NCBI RefSeq assembly: GCF_900156545.1
Contig: NZ_FTNW01000006.1
Location: 124,001-188,000, forward strand
Length of the DNA stretch: 64,000 nucleotides
Reading direction: 5' to 3'
From: Aquipseudomonas alcaligenes
GTDB lineage: Bacteria; Pseudomonadota; Gammaproteobacteria; Pseudomonadales; Pseudomonadaceae
Positions 58,237 through 64,000 of the stretch are shown here, in pieces (the first letter of the stretch is position 1; each line of letters opens with the position of its first letter). The notes under the pieces are model-generated. The model saw nothing but the letters and a program-made list of their open reading frames with translations, made no database searches and was not told the origin of the DNA. The position numbers and the translations under genes were made by a program.

Positions 58237-58980
58237 TCAGCTCGCCGGCTCTTCCGCCGGCGCCTCCATCTTGGCCCACAGCGACGGGCCGCCAGCGGAT
58301 TTCTCGATGATGGCCAGGCGCGCGGCATGCGCAGCCAGTTCTTCCTCGCTGGCGCGCAGCACGCGGATCGGCGCGCGGTTCGGGTCGAGGCGGCGAATCG
58401 GACTGGGCAGCACGCGGCCTGAGCCGTCGCCGCCGTCACCGGCCAGCGACAGATGGGTCTGGCCACCGGTCATGGTCAGGTAGACGTCGGCGAGGATCTC
58501 GGCGTCGAGCAATGCGCCGTGCAGGTCGCGACCGGAGTTGTCGACGCCGTAGCGCTTGCACAGGGCGTCCAGGTTGTTGCGCTGGCCCGGATGGCGCTCG
58601 CGCGCCATCAGCAGGGTGTCGAGGATCGAGCAGTAGTCGCTGACGTCGCTGCGCTCGCTCTGCCCGAGCAGGGCGAACTCGTTGTTGATGAAGCCAACGT
58701 CGAACGCCGCATTGTGGATGATCAGCTGGGCGCCTTCGATGAAGGCAAAGAACTCGTCGGCCACGTCCTTGAAACGCGGCTTGTCGGCGACGAACTCGTT
58801 GGTGATGCCGTGGACGGCGATCGCGCCCTCGTCGATCTCGCGATCGGGGTTGAGGTAGACATGGAAGTGGCGCCCGGTCAGGCGGCGGCCTTCCAGCTCG
58901 ACACAGCCGATCTCGATAATGCGATGACCATCGGTCACCGGCATGCCGGTGGTTTCGGTATCCAGTACGACGCTACGCAC
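58237..58980 (-). CDS. dnaQ: DNA polymerase III epsilon subunit (proofreading exonuclease)
   Basis: A 247-aa 3'-5' exonuclease. Motifs: [10 protein letters not shown] (Asp7, Glu9), [13 protein letters not shown] (Exo II, Asp about 96) and the late [15 protein letters not shown] (Exo III epsilon type, His about 154 and Asp about 159). The C-terminal tail binds the alpha subunit. It overlaps the end of rnhA by 8 bp, a conserved arrangement of rnhA-dnaQ in gammaproteobacteria. It is followed by ldcA after 128 bp. Confidence 0.97.
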   Translation of the reverse strand: MRSVVLDTETTGMPVTDGHRIIEIGCVELEGRRLTGRHFHVYLNPDREIDEGAIAVHGITNEFVADKPRFKDVADEFFAFIEGAQLIIHNAAFDVGFINNEFALLGQSERSDVSDYCSILDTLLMARERHPGQRNNLDALCKRYGVDNSGRDLHGALLDAEILADVYLTMTGGQTHLSLAGDGGDGSGRVLPSPIRRLDPNRAPIRVLRASEEELAAHAARLAIIEKSAGGPSLWAKMEAPAEEPAS

Positions 58981-59428
58981 GCTTCATTCCCCTTGCTTCT
59001 TCGACGCCACGGTTGGCCAACTGGTCGGCCTTCTCGTTGCCCGGGTGGCCGGTATGGCCGCGTACCCACTGCCATTCGACCTGATGACGGTTGACCTGCT
59101 CATCCAGCGCCTGCCACAGGTCGGCGTTCTTCACCGGCTCCTTGCTGGCGGTCTTCCAGCCGCGCTTCTTCCAGTTCGGCAGCCATTCCTGGATGCCCTT
59201 CATTACATACTGCGAGTCGGTGGTCAGGCACACCTGGCAGGAACGGGTCAGCGCCATCAGCGCGCAGATCGCCGCCATCAGCTCCATGCGGTTGTTGGTA
59301 GTGTTGGGCTCGCCGCCCCACAACTCCTTCTCCGCGCCCTTGTAGACCATCAGCGCGCCCCAGCCACCGGGGCCGGGATTGCCCTTGCAGGCGCCGTCGG
59401 TATAGATCTCGACCTTGTCTTCGCTCAT
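58973..59428 (-). CDS. rnhA: Ribonuclease HI
   Basis: A 151-aa RNase HI that removes the RNA strand of RNA-DNA hybrids. Catalytic acids: Asp11 ([11 protein letters not shown]), Glu49 (NNRMELMA), Asp71 (TTDSQYV) and Asp about 135 (NEKADQLAN). It overlaps dnaQ by 8 bp and lies 8 bp after the methyltransferase gene, all on one strand. Confidence 0.97.
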   Translation of the reverse strand: MSEDKVEIYTDGACKGNPGPGGWGALMVYKGAEKELWGGEPNTTNNRMELMAAICALMALTRSCQVCLTTDSQYVMKGIQEWLPNWKKRGWKTASKEPVKNADLWQALDEQVNRHQVEWQWVRGHTGHPGNEKADQLANRGVEEARGMKRA

Positions 59429-59436
59429 CGAATGCT

Positions 59437-60195
59437 CTAGTTCTCGGAATCGCGCCGGCTGACCTTGGCCACCGGCAGCGGCAACAGCTTGCCCATGCTG
59501 GCGCGCGGTACCGGGCGCAGCGGCCGCAGCCCGACCACCAGCTTGCGCGCCACCAGCAGGTAAAACCCCGCTCCGGGTGCATGCAGGCTCGCGCCCCAGC
59601 GCTCCAGCCCGGCCAGCCGCGCCTGCCAGGCCGGCGCAGAAAGCGGCGGACGATAGCACCCGAAGCGGCGTTTCTCCAGCGCGAAGCCAAGCAGGCTGAG
59701 CCAGTCCGCCAGGCGGTTGGGCGAGATGCAGCGGGCCTGGCGGAAGCCGTCACGGGCGAAATAGTGGCGCAGGCCCCAGGTGCTCCAGGGGTTGACCCCG
59801 CTGATCAGCAGATAGCCGCCCGGGCGCACGCTGCGCGCCGCCTCGCGCAACAGGCCGTGGGGCGACAGGCAGAAATCCAGGCCGTGCTGCAGCACCACCA
59901 CGTCGGCGGCATGCTCGCCCAGCGGCCAGGCCTGCTCCTCGCAGGCGATGTGTACGCCGGCCAGCGGCGCCCCCAGGCGCACGTTGCAGCGGATCTGCGG
60001 TGCCTTCGGCGGTTCGGCCTGGGCCGGCCCGTAGTGCACCAGATAACCACCGAAATAGCGCGCCAGCTCCTCCTCCAGCGCCTGGCGTTCGGCCGTCAGC
60101 AGCAGCTCGCCGAGCGGCGAAGCAAGCCACTCGCGGGCAGCACAGGTCAGCTCCAACCACTCGGCATCGGCCTGGGCGAAAGGTTGTTCGCTCAT
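59437..60195 (-). CDS. Class I SAM-dependent methyltransferase
   Basis: A 252-aa methyltransferase-like protein. The SAM-fold regions are recognisable ([13 protein letters not shown] and [15 protein letters not shown]), but the first glycine-rich motif (GEHAAD) is degenerate. Start at 60195 has GGAGG upstream. Same neighbours (rnhA below, gloB divergent) as PA1814 in P. aeruginosa. The substrate is unknown. It is 8 bp before rnhA, so it probably leads that operon. Confidence 0.85.
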   Translation of the reverse strand: MSEQPFAQADAEWLELTCAAREWLASPLGELLLTAERQALEEELARYFGGYLVHYGPAQAEPPKAPQIRCNVRLGAPLAGVHIACEEQAWPLGEHAADVVVLQHGLDFCLSPHGLLREAARSVRPGGYLLISGVNPWSTWGLRHYFARDGFRQARCISPNRLADWLSLLGFALEKRRFGCYRPPLSAPAWQARLAGLERWGASLHAPGAGFYLLVARKLVVGLRPLRPVPRASMGKLLPLPVAKVSRRDSEN

Positions 60196-60267
60196 TGCCA
60201 CCTCCATCAACACGGGACGCGTTAGCGCTTAAGATGCGTCATTAATCTCCTATTGGCGACCCGCAAA

Positions 60268-61050
60268 ATGTTTCAGATCGACGCCCTTCCCGCCTTCAGC
60301 GACAACTACATCTGGCTGCTCCAGAACCACTCCACGCGCCGCTGCGCCGTGGTTGATCCGGGCGATGCCGCGCCGGTACTGGCCTGGCTGCAGGCGCATG
60401 GCGACTGGCAGCTCAGCGACATCCTGATCACCCACCACCACCCGGACCACGTGGGCGGCGTGGCTACGCTCAAAGCGGCGACCGGCGCGCGTGTCTGCGG
60501 CCCCGCGCGGGAGAACATCCCGGCCCGCGACCTGGCCCTGAACGAGGGTGCAGACATCGAGGTACTGGGGCGTCGCTTCCTTATATATGCGTTGCCCGGC
60601 CATACCCTCGGGCACATCGCCTACTACCAGGCCGAGGAAGGCTGGCTGTTCTGTGGCGACACCCTGTTCGCCGCCGGTTGTGGGCGCCTGTTCGAGGGCA
60701 CACCGGAGCAGATGCACCACTCGTTGCAGCGCCTGGCGGCGCTGCCGGATGCCACGGCCGTTTACTGCACCCACGAATACACCTTGAGCAATCTGCACTT
60801 CGCCCGCGCCGTGGAGCCACACAATCCGGCTGTCGCCGCACGATTCGCGGAAGTCAGCGCCTGGCGTGCCGCCGGGCGCATCAGCCTGCCCTCGACCATC
60901 GGTCTGGAGAAGGCCAGCAACCCCTTCCTGCGCTGCCACGAAACATCCGTTAAACAAATGGTCGACGAGCGGGATGGCACTGCCACACACACAGCAGCAC
61001 AGGTGTTTGCCGCCCTCAGACGGTGGAAAGACCAGTTCCGCGCTGGTTAA
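60268..61050 (+). CDS. gloB: Hydroxyacylglutathione hydrolase (glyoxalase II)
   Basis: A 260-aa metallo-beta-lactamase-fold enzyme that frees D-lactate and glutathione from S-lactoylglutathione. Metal site THHHPDH (His56, 57/58, Asp60, His61), [12 protein letters not shown] and [24 protein letters not shown] and the C-terminal glutathione-contact NPFLRC are in place. ATG at 60268; a TTG at 60253 is an earlier option. No ribosome site is evident. Divergent from the methyltransferase gene. Confidence 0.96.
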   Translation: MFQIDALPAFSDNYIWLLQNHSTRRCAVVDPGDAAPVLAWLQAHGDWQLSDILITHHHPDHVGGVATLKAATGARVCGPARENIPARDLALNEGADIEVLGRRFLIYALPGHTLGHIAYYQAEEGWLFCGDTLFAAGCGRLFEGTPEQMHHSLQRLAALPDATAVYCTHEYTLSNLHFARAVEPHNPAVAARFAEVSAWRAAGRISLPSTIGLEKASNPFLRCHETSVKQMVDERDGTATHTAAQVFAALRRWKDQFRAG

Positions 61051-61077
61051 AAACCGACCGGTCGCATTGGTGAAAAC

Positions 61078-61106
61078 TTGACCACCCCAGGGGGCATTCC
61101 TAGAAT
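61078..61106 (+). promoter_or_regulatory. Sigma-70 promoter of mltD
   Basis: TTGACC (61078-61083), 17-bp spacer, TAGAAT (61101-61106). A near-consensus constitutive promoter starting transcription about 30 bp before the ATG. Confidence 0.8.
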
Positions 61107-61143
61107 CCCTCCACTTTTTAGCGCCAGCAGACACTAGCGACCG

Positions 61144-62721
61144 ATGTTTTTATTACCTTTCGGAACTCTCGATACGGCGTCTCTGGCGCGCGGCGGCAAG
61201 GCGCTGGCCCTGCTGTTCTGCATCGGACTGGCCGGCTGCCAGAGCATGGGGCCGAGCGATGACGACGGTCGCGATACCGACCGCGCCGTGAGCCTGCAGC
61301 AGGAGCCCGAATGGCTCAACGAAGACACCGAGCCAGAGCCGCCCAAGGACATCTGGGAACGCATGCGCGACGGCTTCAAGCTGCAGGACGAGATCGGTGT
61401 CAACCCGCGCATCGAGAACCAGCGCCTGTGGTTCGTCAGCAATCCATCCTTCCTGGAGAATGCCAGCGAGCGCGGCAGCCTGTACATCCACTACGTGGTC
61501 GAACGCCTGGAAGAGCGCGACATGCCGATGGAACTGGCCCTGCTGCCGGTGATCGAGAGCGCCTACAACCCCTATGCCTATTCGCGTAGCCATGCGGTCG
61601 GCATCTGGCAGTTCATCCCCTCCACCGGTCGCCACTTCAACCTGCGCCAGACCAACTGGTACGATGGCCGCCGCGACATCACCGCCTCCACCAACGCCGC
61701 GCTGAACTACCTGAGCCGCCTGCATGACATGTTCAATGGCGACTGGCTGCTCGCCCTGGCCGCCTACAACGCCGGTGAAGGCACGGTCAGCCGCGCCATC
61801 GAGCGCAACCAGAAGCTCGGCCTGCCGACCGACTACTGGAACCTGCCGCTGCCGCAGGAAACCCAGAACTACGTGCCCAAGCTGCTGGCCCTGTCGCAGA
61901 TCGTGCTGTCGCCCGAGGCCTACGGCGTGCGCCTCAACCCGATCGCCAACGAGCCCTACTTCGAGCAGGTGGCGAGCAAGCCGGGCCTTGATCTGGCGCG
62001 CGTGGCCGCCATGGTCGACATGGAAGAGGACGAGCTGGAGAGCCTCAACCCGGCCTTCAAGAAAGGCATCACCATCGATGGCCCGCAGCACCTGCTGGTG
62101 CCCATCGAGAAGGCCGAGCAGTTCAACGCCAACCTGGCGATGATGAAACCGCAGGAACTGGTACGCTGGCAGGAGTATCGGGTGCGCTCGGGCGACAACC
62201 TGCACAGCATCGCCAACCGCTACCACCTGACGGTCAATACCCTGAAGGACGTCAACAAGCTGCGCAGTAACCACTTGCGCGTCGGCCAGGTGCTGAACAT
62301 CCCGGCACAGGGTGGCCGCGAGCCGGCACAGGGCCTGCATCAGGTGGCCAAGGCGCCGACCAGCCATCCGCAGCGTTACACGGTCAAGAGCGGTGATAAC
62401 CTGTGGCAGATCGCCAACGCTCACGGCGTGTCGCTCAAGGACCTGCAGCGCTGGAACGGCCTGAATGCCCGCAGCAAGCTGAGCCTGGGTCAGGTGCTGG
62501 AGATTCGTGGCGGCAGCGGCGGCACCGGTAACGCGGTGGCGACCAGCCAAAAGAGCGACGCACGGCAGAACGTCACCTACTACCGGGTCAAGAGCGGCGA
62601 CTCCATGTACCTGATCGCCCAGCGCTTCAAGGTCGACGTCAAGCACCTGCAGCGCTGGAACCCGCGCAGCGACAGCCGCGCGCTGAAGCCTGGGCAGACA
62701 CTGACCCTGTATCTCGACTGA
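61144..62721 (+). CDS. mltD: Membrane-bound lytic murein transglycosylase D with three LysM repeats
   Basis: A 525-aa outer membrane lipoprotein (lipobox with Cys32, LAGCQS). The SLT domain has catalytic Glu138 in LPVIESAYNP, with AVGIWQFIP and ALAAYNAGEG following. Three LysM domains bind peptidoglycan: YRVRSGDNLHSIANRY near 345, YTVKSGDNLWQIANAH near 411 and YRVKSGDSMYLIAQRF near 480. It makes 1,6-anhydro muropeptides during wall turnover. Its ribosome site is weak. Confidence 0.96.
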   Translation: MFLLPFGTLDTASLARGGKALALLFCIGLAGCQSMGPSDDDGRDTDRAVSLQQEPEWLNEDTEPEPPKDIWERMRDGFKLQDEIGVNPRIENQRLWFVSNPSFLENASERGSLYIHYVVERLEERDMPMELALLPVIESAYNPYAYSRSHAVGIWQFIPSTGRHFNLRQTNWYDGRRDITASTNAALNYLSRLHDMFNGDWLLALAAYNAGEGTVSRAIERNQKLGLPTDYWNLPLPQETQNYVPKLLALSQIVLSPEAYGVRLNPIANEPYFEQVASKPGLDLARVAAMVDMEEDELESLNPAFKKGITIDGPQHLLVPIEKAEQFNANLAMMKPQELVRWQEYRVRSGDNLHSIANRYHLTVNTLKDVNKLRSNHLRVGQVLNIPAQGGREPAQGLHQVAKAPTSHPQRYTVKSGDNLWQIANAHGVSLKDLQRWNGLNARSKLSLGQVLEIRGGSGGTGNAVATSQKSDARQNVTYYRVKSGDSMYLIAQRFKVDVKHLQRWNPRSDSRALKPGQTLTLYLD

Positions 62722-62740
62722 CAGAAGTCTTGCTCCATGA

Positions 62741-62766
62741 AAAAGGCCGCCTCAGGGCGGCCTTTT
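62741..62766. terminator. Bidirectional terminator between mltD and the HDOD gene
   Basis: AAAAGGCCGCC/GGCGGCCTTTT stem (11 bp, 4-nt loop) flanked by A and T tracts, 19 bp past the mltD stop and just beyond the HDOD stop on the other strand. Confidence 0.93.
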
Positions 62767-62768
62767 CG

Positions 62769-64000
62769 TCAGCGCTTGCCCAGCGCCTCCAGGCAGCGCC
62801 CGGTCAGCTGGGTGAAACGCTGGAAGGCGACGAACTGCTCATGCTTGAGCGCCCGCCCGGATACCCGACTATCGGCATAGAGCACGCCGATTTCGCGGGT
62901 TCCCGCCAGCAGCGGGGCAATGAAGAACATGCCCTGGCCAAGCAACTGGCGCATCGGCAGGGTCACCAGCTCGGCCAGGTTGTAGCTGGCCGGCACCCCC
63001 ATCCAGATCGCCTCGCGATTGCGCAGCGCATAACTGAAGATGTGCGGCTGCTCGGCCTGCTTGGCCGGCAACTGGAATTCCGCCAGCCATCTTTCGGTCC
63101 CCTCGCCCACTGCCCGCTTGGCGCGGAAACAGGTCTGCCCATCGGCCAGCACTGCGAGCATCACCCGCTCCAGGCCGGCGCCCTGATGCAGGCCCCGGAG
63201 CAGCGTATCGAGGACCAGACCGACATCGCCCCGCTGGTTGACCATCATGCCCAGGTCCTGCAGTGCCTGTTGCAGCACCAGCAGGTCCGGCTGCAACAGA
63301 CGCGCCTTGCGCTCCTGCTGTTGCAGCTTGATCTGCTCCGGGTCGGTATTGGGGATCAGCCGGCACAGCTGGCTGGCACCGAAGGTGGCGGCCACCTCGA
63401 CCGTTTCCTCGGCGCTTTCCAGCACCTGCTTGAGGGCGTCTTCGGCACTGACGCCGGTGAAGTCGGCCAGTTGCTGCACCAGTTTGTCCATCTCCGGCGA
63501 GTCCCAGCCCTCGAGGGCCGCCTCGCTGATCTTCACGCCCAGCGTCACCGCACGCACGGCCGGGTCATGCTGATTGCCACTGCCATGGGCGAAACTGGCC
63601 AGCTCGCCAAGGTTCCAGCTCTTCACCAGGCCCTGGGTCAACTGGCGGAAGCTGGTACCCAGTACCTCGCGCACTGCCTCGTCCACATCGACATTGGGCT
63701 GCTCCAGAGCATCGGCCAGCTCATCGGCCTGCTCGCCACCGCACGCCCAGAAGGCCAGTTCACCGACCTTGTGCAGCAGGGCTGCGATGAACACTTCCTC
63801 CTGGTGCCTGGTCAGCACGTAACCGGCAATGTTGCGAGCCTGCACGGCGGCATGGAAGGAGCGCGCCAGCAGCATCTGCAACTGCTCGCGCGGCACCCGC
63901 GTGAGCAGGCTGTCGATCAGGCTGACCGACATGCCGATCAGCCGCACATTGTCGAAACCGATCAGCACGATGGCCCGCGAGATGGTACGGATGCTTTCCT
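62769..64000 (-). CDS. HDOD-domain signalling protein, 5' end outside window
   Basis: At least 410 residues are visible. The N-terminal part is an HDOD domain (LARSFHAAVQARNIAGYVL and FIAALLHKVGELAFWACG), a degenerate HD fold without the metal His-Asp pair. A GAF-like domain follows at about 225-400 (LAVLADGQTCFRAKRAVGEG). The reading frame stays open to the right edge of the window, so the true start is further right. HDOD proteins in Pseudomonas are linked to motility, c-di-GMP and stress signalling, but the role here is not known. Confidence 0.9.
   Translation of the reverse strand, partial: ESIRTISRAIVLIGFDNVRLIGMSVSLIDSLLTRVPREQLQMLLARSFHAAVQARNIAGYVLTRHQEEVFIAALLHKVGELAFWACGGEQADELADALEQPNVDVDEAVREVLGTSFRQLTQGLVKSWNLGELASFAHGSGNQHDPAVRAVTLGVKISEAALEGWDSPEMDKLVQQLADFTGVSAEDALKQVLESAEETVEVAATFGASQLCRLIPNTDPEQIKLQQQERKARLLQPDLLVLQQALQDLGMMVNQRGDVGLVLDTLLRGLHQGAGLERVMLAVLADGQTCFRAKRAVGEGTERWLAEFQLPAKQAEQPHIFSYALRNREAIWMGVPASYNLAELVTLPMRQLLGQGMFFIAPLLAGTREIGVLYADSRVSGRALKHEQFVAFQRFTQLTGRCLEALGKR

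Overview
The window is about 65% GC, densely packed with genes, and clearly from a gammaproteobacterium of the genus Pseudomonas. The order mltD, gloB, methyltransferase, rnhA, dnaQ, ldcA, permease, nhaB, dienoyl-CoA isomerase, fimL, nudC ... sohB ... cysI ... metH, cti, nfuA matches, as I remember it, the P. aeruginosa PAO1 region PA1812-PA1847. FimL (557 aa), the divergent adenine deaminase and the lipase/foldase pair fit the same genus. I could not run any search, so species is not assigned.

Layout. 1-3.7 kb: an accessory-looking cluster with the tail of an unknown gene, a pesticin-type muramidase, a Mor-type activator, two DUF2589 paralogues and two small membrane proteins. 3.8-12.6 kb: core genes nfuA, a purine deaminase with a Tsx-type channel, cti and metH. 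12.6-13.3 kb: an AT-rich insertion holding a peptidoglycan-binding protein broken (or recoded) at an A8 run. 13.4-16.6 kb: a nicotinamide riboside uptake/kinase pair, an ion channel and a PAS-GGDEF cyclase. 16.6-24.5 kb: DUF1883, an AraC regulator divergent from a D-aminoacylase-like amidohydrolase, two lipoproteins, a cupin, an RlmN paralogue, an EEP phosphatase and an LRR protein kinase. 24.5-29.1 kb: a polyamine-type binding protein, cupin and FAD oxidase with two AraC regulators, one carrying an NTF2 domain. 29.2-31.9 kb: a blue-light module, a short LOV protein divergent from a class II LitR regulator, with chalcone-isomerase-like and DUF3833 proteins. 31.9-37.5 kb: an acyl-CoA dehydrogenase, a secreted lipase with its foldase, an orphan binding protein and a 37-aa membrane peptide. 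37.7-47.3 kb: cysI-DUF934, a TetR-controlled thioesterase/hydrolase pair, acuI-type reductase, sohB, phosphatase, SCP2 protein, phosphotransferase and SDR. 47.5-64 kb: core genes ending in a HDOD protein cut by the window edge.

Working together. Several neighbours form clear units: pnuC with a NadR-like kinase (NAD salvage), lipase with foldase (secretion), cysI with DUF934 (sulfite reduction), ldcA with an antiporter-like permease (lysine/cadaverine), fimL with nudC (overlapping), rnhA with dnaQ (overlapping), and LOV with LitR (light response). No tRNA, rRNA, CRISPR array, insertion sequence or intact prophage was seen.
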